A stretch of 64,000 nt of DNA from Microvirga solisilvae (GTDB taxonomy: Bacteria > Pseudomonadota > Alphaproteobacteria > Rhizobiales > Beijerinckiaceae), in assembly GCF_022808595.1 (NCBI RefSeq), contig NZ_JAKUCN010000005.1, forward strand, positions 186,001 to 250,000. Reading direction: 5' to 3'. This document shows, in pieces, positions 25,301-33,974 of this stretch. Positions within the stretch are counted from its first letter, which is position 1. Each line of letters opens with the position of its first letter. The position numbers were made by a program, and so were the translations under genes. The notes beneath the pieces are model-generated. The model worked only from the letters and a program-made list of their open reading frames with translations. It was not told where the DNA came from and made no database searches.

Positions 25301-28164
25301 AAGCGGCGGCCTCCTACACAATCAAGGTTCAGGTCTCCGACGGGAAGGGTGGAACTTTCACCAAGTCCATTGCGATTGCCGTCAACAACGTCAACGAAGC
25401 GCCATCCAACATCGTCTTCACCGGCTCATCCGTGGATGAGAATGCGTCGAACAACATTTTCGTCGGCTCTCTCGGCGTAATCGATGAAGATTTTGGCGGC
25501 ACCTATGTTTACGAGCTCACGGACAATGCCGGCGGACGCTTCAAGCTCGGCGCCGACGGAAAATCCATTCTGGTCGCCAATGGCGCCCTGCTCGACTACG
25601 AGTCCGCCTCGTTCCACGACATCACAGTGCGCGTCACGGATGGTGGACATGTCGTCGAGAGGACAATTCGCATCCAGCTCAACGATATTCCCGAGCCTCC
25701 AGCGAACGAAGCCCCATCCAATATTATGCTTTCCGCCTTCTCCGTCCTGGAGAACGCTGCCAATGGAACGGTAATCGGCAGCTTCAGCGCCACCGACGCG
25801 AATATCGGAGATACGTTCACCTTCAGCCTCGTCGATGACGCTGGCGGGCGCTTCGAGATTTTCGAGGGCAAGCTACGCGTCAAGGATGGAACGCGTCTCG
25901 ATTTCGAGAGCGCCACTGTTCATACGATCAAGGTGCGCGTGACCGACAAAGGCGGTCTTTCCTTCGAGAAAGAATTCGACATCGATGTCGGCGACGTGAC
26001 GGAAACACCTGGAGGATCAGGCGATACCGGCAATCACGCTCCGGTCGACATCACCCTTTCGGGTGGCGCGAAAGGCAACGCCTCCGTCGACGAGAATGCT
26101 GGAACCGATATCGAAGTCGGCACCTTAAGCGCCATCGACCTCGATAGCGGCGATACATTCAGCTATACCCTCCTCGACGATGCCGGTGGGCGCTTCAAGC
26201 TCGATGCGTCCACGACCAAAATTCTGGTGTCTAATGGCAGCCTGATCGACTATGAGGCGGCGACCTCTTATACGATCAAGGTACAGGTCTCCGACGGCAA
26301 GGGTGGCACATACACGAAGGTGATCGCGATTGCGGTCAACAACGTCAATGAAGTGCCGACCGATATTCTGCTTTACGGCGGATCGATCGACGAGAACGCC
26401 GCCAACAACATCTTCGTCGGCTCATTGAACACGCTCGATCCCGATGCGACCGGAGCTTATGTCTACGAACTCGTGGACAATGCCGGCGGCCGCTTCAAGA
26501 TCGGAGCCGACGGCAAGTCGATCCTGGTCGCGAATGGCGGGCTTCTCGATTTCGAGACCGCCTCTTTCCACGACATCACGGTTCGTGTCACCGATGGTGG
26601 GCATGTGATCGAGAGAACGATCCGCATTCACCTCAACGATCTTCCCGAGACTCCTGCGAACACTGCTCCCTTCGGCATCACGCTCTCGACCGCTACCATT
26701 GCCGAGAACTCGGCCAATGGAACCGAGATCGGCATGTTCGGCGCCCTCGATGACAATGCAGGCGACAGCTTCACCTATACGCTGGTGAACGATGCGGGCG
26801 GCCGCTTCGAGATCTTTAACGGCAAGCTCCGCGTGAAGGACGGCTCTCGTCTCGATTTCGAGAGCGCCGCCGTTCACACGATCAAGGTGCGCGTCACCGA
26901 CAAAGGCGGGCTGTCCTTCGAGAAGGAGTTCGACATAGAGCTCACCGATGTGGACGAGACGCCCGTCAATCACACTCCCAATGTGGTGATCTCCGCAGGC
27001 AAGGCCGTTACCAACACGACGGATACGGGACCTGCGGTAAACCCCTTCAAGGGCGTGAACCTGTCCGATGTCGAGAACGACACGCTCACGGTGAAGGTCA
27101 GCTTCTCCGCTGCCGACGGCAATCTGATCATCCCGGATTATATCGACGCCAACGAGGAAGTCGCTGGCGGCACCAAAACCTATACGTTCAGCGGGAAGGC
27201 GGACACGCTCGCTCTCATCCTGCGCATGCTGCGTTTCGAGCCGACGGCGCGCCCGGAGGCCGAAGCGGGATCCGTTGTCTCAACGGTGTTCTCGATCCAG
27301 GTGAGCGATACGGCTCATCCAGATACCGTCATCTCCAATGATGAGGTCACGGTACGCACGACCATCGTCAACCGCAGCCCGACGAATATCGTGCTCGATA
27401 CGAGCAGCGTGCTCGAAGCCTCTGCCAGCGGCACGGAAGTCGGCACCCTGTCCGCAACCGACCAGGCCAACTCCACCTTCACGTATGAACTGGTCGATAC
27501 GGCTGGCGGGCGCTTCAGGATCGAGGGCGATAAGCTCGTGGTCAATAACGGCCTGCTTCTGGATTACGAACAAGCCACGTTCCACACCATCAAGGTCAGG
27601 GTGAGCGACGGCACGAAAACCTTTGATAAGAGCCTCGTGGTTTCCGTGACGGATTGGATCAGCGAGAAGGTAACGGGATCCAGCGGCAACGACCGACTCC
27701 ATGCCAATCTCGGAAACAACATGCTCAATGGCGCTGCCGGCAACGACACGCTGATGAGCGGCGTCGGTAACGACGTGATCTACGGCGGCACCGGCAACGA
27801 TTTCATCTATGGCGGCGCTGGCAACGACGTTCTCTATGGTCAGGCGGGCAAGGATGTGTTCGTGTTCAATACGGCGTTGAACGCGCGCTCCAATGTCGAC
27901 ACGATCAAGGACTTCAGCGTGAAGGACGACACGATCTACCTGGAGAACGCCATCTTCAAGAAGCTGACCAAGACCGGCAAGCTCAGCAAGGACTTCTTCA
28001 CCATCGGCCCGAAGGCGAAAGATTCCAAAGATTACATCGTCTACAACGACAAGACCGGCGCGCTTTCCTACGATGCGGATGGCTCTGGCAAGGGCGGGGC
28101 GATCAAGTTCGCCCAGCTCCCGACGAAGCTGAAGATGACCTATCTGGATTTCTTCGTCATCTGA
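22366..28164 (+). CDS. Giant secreted cadherin-like/RTX protein with seven-repeat N-terminus
   Basis: Predicted type I-secreted surface or extracellular protein of 1,932 residues without a Sec signal. (a) Residues about 10-390: seven tandem ~55-residue repeats with core DGGW(V/I)VTW and (G/A)IYQQR(Y/F); the core Trp falls at 35, 91, 148, 203, 258, 311 and 366. (b) About 391-1770: roughly 13 cadherin-like repeats of ~100 residues starting (N)xAPxxIxLS and carrying xVDEN and DYExA motifs; one unit (about 1535-1660) is atypical. (c) About 1770-1835: RTX nonapeptides such as GGTGNDFIYGGAGNDVLYG, binding calcium. (d) A ~95-residue C-terminal secretion domain ending LDFFVI. No T1SS genes are nearby. 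An adhesin or biofilm matrix protein is likely. Confidence 0.93.
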   Translation: MTTPITSIGPETKVNITTVSDQKAPSITGLADGGWIVTWQSNNQDGGGYGIYQQRFDKTGAAISTSDLRVNLTTASDQADPSVTALPDGGWVVTWVSQNQDIGWNGGIYQQRYNKDGIAQYTADKLVNTNVALDQSLPSVTALKDGGWVVTWVTDGQDGSGMGVYQQRYNASGTAVGAETKVNALTDGGQSRPSVTSLPDGGWLVTWESHTSSGAHAIYQQRYNASGVASAATDLPVETTNSDYKVMPTVTTLADGGWVVTWTSYSAGGDIVQQRFDKDGVALFSTPQRVNVTTGGLQEPGTVTALKDGGWVVVWQSAGQDGSGNGIYLQAFDKNGNPAGPADMLVNTTTAGNQEMPSVTALNDGWIVSWQSAGQDGDGYGIYQKRYFTNSPPTGITLSRESVNEDVTGVIATLDGIDPNAGDTFTFALAEDASGKFEIVGNELRLKAGESLDYETATSHTIKITVTDQTGLSVTKSVTITVKDVVENRVPTGVILSRTAVDEDETGLIATLDGVDPDLGDSFTFSLAEDASGKFEIVGSELRLKSGENLDYETAKSHAIKITVTDRLGASVTKTVLITVNDIADTNDAPTDIRLNGGLGTAIAEDATIDTFIGVLSATDKNGDPVTFHFAPSGDAGGLFVIDPVTNQIKLAPSAVLDYEALATGKKYYTLSIYADDGKGGVSAPQTITIGITDVNERPDTAITGTGPSGAIVVDEGATTGTLVASLTGFDPEGDAITYALLDNAGGRFKIVGSEIRVANGALIDFEDPDGASHTLTLLVIDAKGMSQVKTLTVSVTGKNDAPTDILLSKTSIAENTASDTEVGVLSTVDQDVGDTFTYTLVDDADGRFKLDATKTKILVADGSRLDYETASSHAIKVLVTDKGGLTYEKTIIINLTDVAEAPANHAPVDIILSGGAKGNASVDENAVTEIEIGSLGAIDFDSGDSFTYTLLDDAGGRFKLDATKTKIVVADGSLINYEAAASYTIKVQVSDGKGGTFTKSIAIAVNNVNEAPSNIVFTGSSVDENASNNIFVGSLGVIDEDFGGTYVYELTDNAGGRFKLGADGKSILVANGALLDYESASFHDITVRVTDGGHVVERTIRIQLNDIPEPPANEAPSNIMLSAFSVLENAANGTVIGSFSATDANIGDTFTFSLVDDAGGRFEIFEGKLRVKDGTRLDFESATVHTIKVRVTDKGGLSFEKEFDIDVGDVTETPGGSGDTGNHAPVDITLSGGAKGNASVDENAGTDIEVGTLSAIDLDSGDTFSYTLLDDAGGRFKLDASTTKILVSNGSLIDYEAATSYTIKVQVSDGKGGTYTKVIAIAVNNVNEVPTDILLYGGSIDENAANNIFVGSLNTLDPDATGAYVYELVDNAGGRFKIGADGKSILVANGGLLDFETASFHDITVRVTDGGHVIERTIRIHLNDLPETPANTAPFGITLSTATIAENSANGTEIGMFGALDDNAGDSFTYTLVNDAGGRFEIFNGKLRVKDGSRLDFESAAVHTIKVRVTDKGGLSFEKEFDIELTDVDETPVNHTPNVVISAGKAVTNTTDTGPAVNPFKGVNLSDVENDTLTVKVSFSAADGNLIIPDYIDANEEVAGGTKTYTFSGKADTLALILRMLRFEPTARPEAEAGSVVSTVFSIQVSDTAHPDTVISNDEVTVRTTIVNRSPTNIVLDTSSVLEASASGTEVGTLSATDQANSTFTYELVDTAGGRFRIEGDKLVVNNGLLLDYEQATFHTIKVRVSDGTKTFDKSLVVSVTDWISEKVTGSSGNDRLHANLGNNMLNGAAGNDTLMSGVGNDVIYGGTGNDFIYGGAGNDVLYGQAGKDVFVFNTALNARSNVDTIKDFSVKDDTIYLENAIFKKLTKTGKLSKDFFTIGPKAKDSKDYIVYNDKTGALSYDADGSGKGGAIKFAQLPTKLKMTYLDFFVI
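25078..26970 (+). repeat. Tandem duplication of a three-cadherin block inside the RTX gene
   Basis: The block starting at 25078 (NHAPVDIILSGGAKGNASVDEN begins it, here shortened) recurs at 26032, an offset of 954 bp or 318 codons. All three successive repeats match between copies, not just one, so a three-repeat segment was duplicated as a unit. Synonymous divergence is visible, so it is not recent. Confidence 0.85.
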
Positions 28165-28184
28165 GCGAAGACCTCCCTGCTTTG

Positions 28185-28213
28185 GGCCGGGCTCTGCGAG
28201 GGACCCGGCCTTT
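28185..28213 (+). terminator. Terminator after the giant RTX gene
   Basis: Perfect stem GGCCGGG (28185-28191) / CCCGGCC (28204-28210) followed by TTT, 21 bp beyond the stop codon. The short T-tract lowers confidence. Confidence 0.65.
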
Positions 28214-28286
28214 CCGCATTTTCGGGGTAGGCGAAAGGCCCCCGAGGGGCTAATAGCCCAGCGACGCCATGGAGGGCTTTTAAGGC

Positions 28287-29564
28287 ATGAACATCCTTCT
28301 CATCGGTTCCGGCGGCCGCGAGCATGCCCTGGCACGCTCCCTTTCGGCGAGCCCCCTTTGCAGCAAGCTCTTCATCGCTCCCGGCAATCCCGGCACGTCT
28401 CAAGCCGGCACCAATGTTGCCCTGGACGTCACCGACCATCAGGCGGTCATCGATTTCTGCCGGGTCATGGCCATCGGTTTCGTGGTGGTCGGTCCCGAGG
28501 CTCCTCTGGTGGCGGGGCTGGTGGACGATCTGACGGCTGCCGGTATCAAGGCCTTCGGCCCCAGCAAGGCCGCAGCGCAACTCGAGGGCTCCAAGGCCTT
28601 CACGAAGGATCTCTGCGCCGAGTTCAACATTCCCACCGCCGCCTATCGCCGCTTCACCGATGCGGAGACGGCCAAGACCTATGTGCGCAGTTACGGCGTG
28701 CCCATCGTCGTGAAGGCCGATGGCCTTGCCGCCGGCAAGGGCGTGGTGGTCGCCACCTCGTTCGAAGAGGCGGAGAGCGCCATCGACATGATGATCGGCG
28801 GCGGCCTCGGAACGGCCGGAGCCGAAGTGGTGATCGAGGCCTTCCTCGATGGCGAGGAGGCAAGCTTCTTCGCCCTGTGCGACGGCACTCACGCCATTCC
28901 CTTCGGCACCGCGCAGGATCACAAGCGGGTGTTCGACGGCGATGAGGGGCCGAACACGGGCGGCATGGGCGCTTATTCTCCCGCCGCCATCCTGACGCCC
29001 GATCTTCAGGCGCGCGTCATGCGCGAGATCATCGAGCCGACATTGAAGGGCATGGCTTCGCGCGGCACGCCCTACAAAGGCATTCTCTATGCCGGCCTCA
29101 TGCTCACGAAGGATGGACCGCAGCTCATCGAGTACAACGCGCGCCTGGGCGATCCCGAAACGCAGGTGCTGCTGCCGCGCCTGAATTCCGATCTCGTGGA
29201 GGTGCTGCTCGCTGCCGTCGAAGGCAAACTGAATAGCGTTTCTCTTAGCTGGTCCGATAAGGCGGCGCTGACGGTGGTGATGGCCGCGAAAGGTTATCCC
29301 GGAACGGTGGAGAAAGGCTCCGAGATCCGTGGCTTCGACAAGGCTGAAGCACTCGACGATGTGATCGTCTTTCACGCGGGCACGAAACAGGATGGCGACA
29401 AGATCGTCGCCAATGGCGGACGCGTGCTGAATGTGACGGCCCTCGGCAGAACAATCGCGGATGCGCAGGCGAAGGCTTATGAAGCCGTCTCGAAGATCGA
29501 TTGGCCGGAAGGCTTCTGCCGACGCGACATCGGCTGGCGTGCTGTTGCGCGCGAGCGGGGCTGA
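28287..29564 (+). CDS. purD: Phosphoribosylamine--glycine ligase
   Basis: ATP-grasp enzyme forming glycinamide ribonucleotide, the second step of de novo purine synthesis. It begins with the canonical [16 protein letters not shown]. Other motifs: [17 protein letters not shown] (about 70-86), [35 protein letters not shown] (about 140-157), [24 protein letters not shown] (about 224-236) and [20 protein letters not shown] (about 283-302). 425 residues is the normal length. The gene stands alone between the RTX gene and a hydrolase; no other pur gene is in the window. Confidence 0.97.
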   Translation: MNILLIGSGGREHALARSLSASPLCSKLFIAPGNPGTSQAGTNVALDVTDHQAVIDFCRVMAIGFVVVGPEAPLVAGLVDDLTAAGIKAFGPSKAAAQLEGSKAFTKDLCAEFNIPTAAYRRFTDAETAKTYVRSYGVPIVVKADGLAAGKGVVVATSFEEAESAIDMMIGGGLGTAGAEVVIEAFLDGEEASFFALCDGTHAIPFGTAQDHKRVFDGDEGPNTGGMGAYSPAAILTPDLQARVMREIIEPTLKGMASRGTPYKGILYAGLMLTKDGPQLIEYNARLGDPETQVLLPRLNSDLVEVLLAAVEGKLNSVSLSWSDKAALTVVMAAKGYPGTVEKGSEIRGFDKAEALDDVIVFHAGTKQDGDKIVANGGRVLNVTALGRTIADAQAKAYEAVSKIDWPEGFCRRDIGWRAVARERG

Positions 29565-29628
29565 CAAACGCACTTGCCTCCCTAAGTTCTAGAAACCATC
29601 CTCTCCACAACCGGCGAGCGACGATTTC

Positions 29629-30537
29629 ATGAGCGACGACCTCTTTCCCGGATTCGAAAGCCATTGGATCGATACGGATATCGGGCGCATCTTCGCGCGC
29701 TCGAAAGGCGATGGTCCGCCGATCGTGCTTCTGCATGGCTTTCCGCAGACGCATGTGATGTGGCATCGCCTCGCGCCTTCACTCGCCGAGACGCACAAGG
29801 TTGTCTGCATGGATCTGCGCGGCTATGGCTGGTCTACCGCTCCGAAGGGAGACGCGAAGCACGAGACATATTCCAAGCGCGCCATGGGCCAGGACGTCAT
29901 CCGTGTGATGGAAGCGCTCGGCCATGTACGCTTTTCCGTCATCGGCCATGATCGCGGTGCGCGCGTGGGCTACCGCCTGGCGCTCGACCATCCCGGCCGT
30001 GTTGAGCGCCTCGCTCTTCTCGATATTCTGCCCACCTATCACGTGTGGGAGCAGATGCGCTCCGGCAAAATTCCGGAGGCGCATTGGGGTTATCTCTCCC
30101 AGGCCTATCCGAAACCGGAAGAAGAAATTACGCGCGATCCCATCCCCTATTTCGAGGGGTTGATGAAGGCTTGGTCGGCGGCAGGCTCTCTCGATGCCTT
30201 CGATCCGCGCGCGCTCGAAGCCTATTGGCAGAGCTGTAACGAGCCCACGCGCATCCATGCCTTCTGCGAGGATTACAGGGCCGGTGCCACGCGCGATATT
30301 GAGGCCGACGAGGCCGATCTTGCGGCGGGCAAGAAAATCCAATGCCCAGTCTATCTCATCTGGAGTGAATTCTATCTCGTCAGTGGCCCTGTCGGCGACG
30401 ACCGGCAGCCCCTTGAGGTCTGGCACAAGAGCTTCGCACCCAAAGCTCACGGAATCGGCGTAACCTCTGGCCATTTCGTGGCCGAAGAAAACGCAAGCGC
30501 GACGCTTGAAGCGCTGCAGGAATTCCTGAAGTCCTGA
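29629..30537 (+). CDS. Alpha/beta hydrolase, haloacetate/fluoroacetate dehalogenase-like
   Basis: Alpha/beta-hydrolase of 302 residues. The oxyanion motif LLHGFPQTHVMWH (about 34-46) and nucleophile elbow GHDRGAR are present: Asp108 is flanked by Arg109 and Arg112, as in fluoroacetate dehalogenases where they bind the carboxylate. A His152-Trp153 pair and Tyr216 sit where that family places its halide-stabilising residues, and His282 (SGHFVAE) is the catalytic histidine. These residues argue for a haloacetate dehalogenase (DehH1/FAcD group) over an epoxide hydrolase, which would need two cap tyrosines. It is 65 bp after purD with its own start context. Substrate not proven. Confidence 0.8.
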   Translation: MSDDLFPGFESHWIDTDIGRIFARSKGDGPPIVLLHGFPQTHVMWHRLAPSLAETHKVVCMDLRGYGWSTAPKGDAKHETYSKRAMGQDVIRVMEALGHVRFSVIGHDRGARVGYRLALDHPGRVERLALLDILPTYHVWEQMRSGKIPEAHWGYLSQAYPKPEEEITRDPIPYFEGLMKAWSAAGSLDAFDPRALEAYWQSCNEPTRIHAFCEDYRAGATRDIEADEADLAAGKKIQCPVYLIWSEFYLVSGPVGDDRQPLEVWHKSFAPKAHGIGVTSGHFVAEENASATLEALQEFLKS

Positions 30538-30539
30538 AC

Positions 30540-30640
30540 GTCATCCCGGGGCTGCGCAGCAGAACCCGGGATCGTCCTCAGAATGAGGCGTCATCTCACT
30601 ATGCGATTCCGGATATGAGCTTCGCTTCGTCCGTGATGAC
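30540..30640. repeat. REP-like element, family R1, copy A
   Basis: 101-bp element: first arm GTCATCCCGGGG...CCCGGGATCGT (30540-30574), a short linker, then a degenerate second arm GATTCCGGAT...GTCCGTGATGAC (30605-30640). It fills the gap between convergent stops at 30537 and 30645. The second arm is the most diverged of all copies. Confidence 0.8.
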
Positions 30641-30644
30641 TGCC

Positions 30645-31121
30645 TCAGCGCCGTTCTTCGAAAAACTCTTTCAGCAGCGCTGCCGCCTCGCTCTCGCGAA
30701 TGCCGCCATAGATCTCCGGCGCGTGATGGCAGGTGGGCTGATCGAAGAAGCGCACGCCGTTATCCACCGCGCCGCCTTTCGGGTCATGCGCCGCGTAATA
30801 GACCCGGCGGATGCGGGCAAACGAGATCGCGCCCGCGCACATGGTGCAGGGTTCGAGCGTGACATAGAGATCGCAGCCGGAGAGCCTCTCGTCGTCCAGC
30901 GCCTCGCAGGCGCGGCGGATGGCGAGCATTTCCGCATGGGCAGATGGGTCACGCAGTTCCCGGGGCCGGTTGCCGGCCGAGGCGACGATGCGGCCGTCCT
31001 TCACGATCACAGCCCCCACCGGCACCTCCCCGCGCGCGGCGGCGGCGCGCGCCTCGTCGAAGGCTACGCTCATCGGATCGGATCCGGCTGGATCGGACTG
31101 GCTGTGATCGGCGTTTCTCAT
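30645..31121 (-). CDS. tadA: tRNA-specific adenosine(34) deaminase
   Basis: Converts A34 to inosine in the anticodon of tRNA-Arg(ACG); essential in most bacteria. The zinc site is intact: HAEMLAIRRACE (HAE, with the catalytic Glu) and TLEPCTMCAGAISFARI (PCxxC). The substrate-recognition segment DPKGGAVDNGVRFFDQP is also typical. From the ATG at 31121 the protein has 158 residues; the in-frame ATG at 31073 (MSVAFDEARAA) would give 142, closer to the domain start, and cannot be excluded. It is divergent from the pseudouridine synthase with a 40-bp gap. Confidence 0.95.
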   Translation of the reverse strand: MRNADHSQSDPAGSDPMSVAFDEARAAAARGEVPVGAVIVKDGRIVASAGNRPRELRDPSAHAEMLAIRRACEALDDERLSGCDLYVTLEPCTMCAGAISFARIRRVYYAAHDPKGGAVDNGVRFFDQPTCHHAPEIYGGIRESEAAALLKEFFEERR

Positions 31122-31161
31122 GTCACTCGCTTCTCGTGCTCTCCTCTGCTATCAGGCTCTT

Positions 31162-33291
31162 ATGACCGACAGCAACGACGATAATCGCAAGGGCCGTTCC
31201 TCGGGACGCTCCGACCGTGGCCGCACCTCCGGTGACAGGCCCTTCCGCAAACCCCGCGAAGGCGGCGAGCGCCCCTTCCGCGCCCGAGGCGAGGATGACC
31301 GCCCGCGCAAGCCCCGCGACGCAGGCGACAAGCCCTTCCGCAGCCGGGACAACGACGAGCGTCCGCGCCGTCCGCGTGCTGAGGGCGACAAACCTTTCCG
31401 GGCTCGCCGCGAGGATGGGGATCGCCCCTTCCGTAGCCGCCCTGAGGGCGGCGACAAGCCGTTCCGGGCCCGCCGGGAAGACGGAGATCGTCCGTTCCGC
31501 AGCCGCTCTGAGGGTAGCGATAAGCCTTTCCGCGCCCGTCGCGAAGATGGGGACCGCCCGTTCCGTGAGCGCTCCGAGCGCGGCGACAAGCCGTTCCGCC
31601 CGCGCCGCGACGAGGGCGACAGGCCCTTCCGTGGCCGTGGCGGCGATGACCGTCCGCGCCGTTTCGACCGCTCGGCCGAGGATCGCCCGCGCCGTCCGCG
31701 CGAGGAGCGTCCTGAGGTTCAGGCCGAGGTTTCGCAGGAGCCGTCCGAGGAGCGTATCGCCAAGGTGATCGCCCGCGCGGGCATCGCCTCCCGCCGTGAC
31801 GTCGAGGCGATGATCGCGGAAGGCCGCATCACCCTCAACGGCAAGGTTCTGGAGAGCCCCGCCATCAACGTGACCGCCGCCGACAAGATCACCGTGGACG
31901 GCGAGCCGCTGCCCACCAAGGAGCGCACGCGCCTGTGGCTCTATCACAAGCCGCGCGGCCTCGTGACCACGGCCCGCGATCCCGAAGGCCGCCCGACCGT
32001 GTTCGAGAACCTGCCGGAAGACCTGCCCCGCGTGGTGGCGGTGGGTCGCCTCGACATCAATACCGAAGGCCTGCTGCTTCTCACCAATGACGGCGGTCTT
32101 GCTCGCGTCATCGCCCACCCGGATACCGGCTGGCTGCGCCGCTACAAGGTGCGCGCCCATGGCGACATCACGCAGGCCGATCTCGACGGGCTTCGCGACG
32201 GCATCACCATCGACGGCATCGAATACGGTCCCGTTGAGGCGCGGCTCGACCGCGTGCAAGGCGACAACGTGTGGATCACGATGGGTCTGCGCGAAGGCAA
32301 GAACCGCGAGATCAAGCGCATCCTCGAACATCTCGGGATGCAGGTAAACCGCCTGATCCGCATGTCCTTCGGCCCGTTCCAGCTCGGCGATCTCGAGCAG
32401 GACCTCGTCGAGGAAGTGAAGACGAAGATCCTGAAGGATCAGCTCGGCGCTGCGCTCGCTGCGGAAGCCGGCGTGGATTTCGAAAGCCCTGTGCGCGAGC
32501 CCATCGCGCCCTTCGGTTCGTCGAAGAAGGATCGTGATGATCGCGACGAACGCCCTGCCCGCTTCGGCCGTGGCGGAGACGAGCGTCCGCGTCGTCGTGA
32601 CGATGACGAGAAGCCCTTCCGTTCGCGCGGCAAGGATCGTTTCGAGCGTGAAGAGGAAGAGCCGAAGAAGCGTCCTTCGCGTTTGGAGGCGAAGAAGAGC
32701 GTGTGGCGCGCCGGCGAGAGCGACGAGGATGCTCCGCGTAAACGAGCACCGCGCCGTGGCGCCGATCCGCGCGAGGCGCGCGCCGCCAGCGCAGAACGTC
32801 CGCGCGAGCGCGTCGGCGCCATCTCTTCGGGCGAAGGCCGCAAGGTTGTGGTGGAGCGCCTCGTGCGCCAGCCGCAAGAAGAGCAGGCTCCCGCACCGCG
32901 CAAGGGTCGCGGCGCTGGCCGTGACGATGATCGTCCGCGTCGTCGCGATGATCGCGATGCAGCCCCGGCCCGTCGCGGCCGTGACTTCGGTGCAGGCCGT
33001 CCCCGTCGCGATGACGACGAGCGTCCGCGCCGCCCGGCAGGCGACCGTCCGTTCCGCTCCCGCGAAGGCGGCGAGGATCGCCCGCGCAAGCCGCAGGGCG
33101 ACAGGCCCTTCCGCGCACGCAGCGAGGGAGGCGACGAGCGTCCGCGCCGTGGGCCTCCGCGTGGAGACGGTCCCTCGCGAGGCGGACCTCGCGGCGGTGG
33201 CTTCAAGGGCGGACCGCGCGGCGCATCCAAGGGCGGCTTTAAAGGCGGCTCCAAGGGTGGCTCCAAGGGCGGACCGCGCGGTCGTCGCTAA
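31162..33291 (+). CDS. rluB: RluB/RsuA-family pseudouridine synthase with long low-complexity flanks
   Basis: Predicted 23S rRNA pseudouridine synthase. The core lies at about 195-440 of 709 residues: S4 RNA-binding domain (ERIAKVIARAGIASRRDVEAM), linker LYHKPRGLVTTARDPEGRPTVF, catalytic motif GRLDINTEGLLLLTNDG with the active Asp, and LREGKNREIKRILEHLG near the end. The first ~190 residues are tandem ~15-residue units of the type GDRPFRSRREDGDKPFRA, and the last ~260 are R/D/E-rich, ending in a GG(S/F)KGG tail. Such extensions occur in alphaproteobacterial homologues and may bind RNA. Start at 31162 chosen for the MTDSNDDNRKG N-terminus. Confidence 0.93.
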   Translation: MTDSNDDNRKGRSSGRSDRGRTSGDRPFRKPREGGERPFRARGEDDRPRKPRDAGDKPFRSRDNDERPRRPRAEGDKPFRARREDGDRPFRSRPEGGDKPFRARREDGDRPFRSRSEGSDKPFRARREDGDRPFRERSERGDKPFRPRRDEGDRPFRGRGGDDRPRRFDRSAEDRPRRPREERPEVQAEVSQEPSEERIAKVIARAGIASRRDVEAMIAEGRITLNGKVLESPAINVTAADKITVDGEPLPTKERTRLWLYHKPRGLVTTARDPEGRPTVFENLPEDLPRVVAVGRLDINTEGLLLLTNDGGLARVIAHPDTGWLRRYKVRAHGDITQADLDGLRDGITIDGIEYGPVEARLDRVQGDNVWITMGLREGKNREIKRILEHLGMQVNRLIRMSFGPFQLGDLEQDLVEEVKTKILKDQLGAALAAEAGVDFESPVREPIAPFGSSKKDRDDRDERPARFGRGGDERPRRRDDDEKPFRSRGKDRFEREEEEPKKRPSRLEAKKSVWRAGESDEDAPRKRAPRRGADPREARAASAERPRERVGAISSGEGRKVVVERLVRQPQEEQAPAPRKGRGAGRDDDRPRRRDDRDAAPARRGRDFGAGRPRRDDDERPRRPAGDRPFRSREGGEDRPRKPQGDRPFRARSEGGDERPRRGPPRGDGPSRGGPRGGGFKGGPRGASKGGFKGGSKGGSKGGPRGRR

Positions 33292-33305
33292 GTGAGGATT
33301 GAACG

Positions 33306-33863
33306 ATGAGAATTGTGGGCGGGCGCTGGCGCGGCCGCTCGCTCAAGGGGCCGAGCTCGGACGCCATTCGCCCGACCTCGGATCGCCTGCGCGAGACGAT
33401 CTTCAACATTCTCCAGCACGGCTATGACGACCCCATCGAGGGCGCGCGCGTGCTCGATCTGTTCGCGGGCACCGGCGCGTTGGGGCTCGAAGCGCTTTCG
33501 CGCGGCGCAGCCTTCGCGCTCCTCGTCGACGATGGCGCGCAGGCGCGCGGTATCATCCGCGAGAATATCGAGACGCTGGGCGTCGGCGGCGCAACCCGCC
33601 TCTTCCGACGTGACGCCACGCGCATGGGTGACGCTGCCCCCAACGCACCCTTCTCCGTCGTGTTCTGCGACCCACCCTACGGCAAGGATCTCGCGCCGAA
33701 GGCACTGCGCTCCTGTGCGGAAGGCGGATGGCTCACGCCCGATGCACTCGTGATCGTGGAGGAGGCGCAAGGCGTCGATGTCACGCTGCCTGAAGGCTTC
33801 GAAGAGATCGAGCGACGCGACTACGGCGAGACGAAAGTGGTGTTCGGGCGGTTCAGAGGATAA
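33306..33863 (+). CDS. rsmD: 16S rRNA (guanine966-N2)-methyltransferase
   Basis: SAM-dependent methyltransferase acting on G966 of 16S rRNA in the assembled 30S subunit. It begins MRIVGGRWRGRSLKGP, the family start; the SAM motif is VLDLFAGTGALGLEALSRGA (about 48-67), IRPTSDRLRETIFNIL precedes it, and the catalytic NPPY-type motif is CDPPYGKDL (about 121-129). 185 residues is the normal length. It follows the pseudouridine synthase by 14 bp on the same strand, so the two rRNA-modification genes form an operon. Confidence 0.95.
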   Translation: MRIVGGRWRGRSLKGPSSDAIRPTSDRLRETIFNILQHGYDDPIEGARVLDLFAGTGALGLEALSRGAAFALLVDDGAQARGIIRENIETLGVGGATRLFRRDATRMGDAAPNAPFSVVFCDPPYGKDLAPKALRSCAEGGWLTPDALVIVEEAQGVDVTLPEGFEEIERRDYGETKVVFGRFRG

Positions 33864-33974
33864 GGCCGCAACTTTTGCGTGCTCCAAGCTCGCAAGAAGG
33901 TTGTCCTAACGTCAGATTTCTATAAATTGCGCCCACGCATCATTGCATCACCGTTCGACCTAGCGGGGGCCACC

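Noticed and set aside
22366..28164. CRISPR-like direct repeats
   Set aside because: Periodicity is in coding repeats of the RTX/cadherin gene (~160 and ~300 bp), not short repeats with spacers; no cas genes in the window.
28165..28286. Small gene between the RTX gene and purD
   Set aside because: Only a terminator hairpin and the purD leader are present; no ORF with a ribosome-binding site.
31123..32877. 584-codon minus-strand frame opposite the pseudouridine synthase
   Set aside because: A by-product of the repetitive GC-rich sequence; no domain and no ribosome-binding site.
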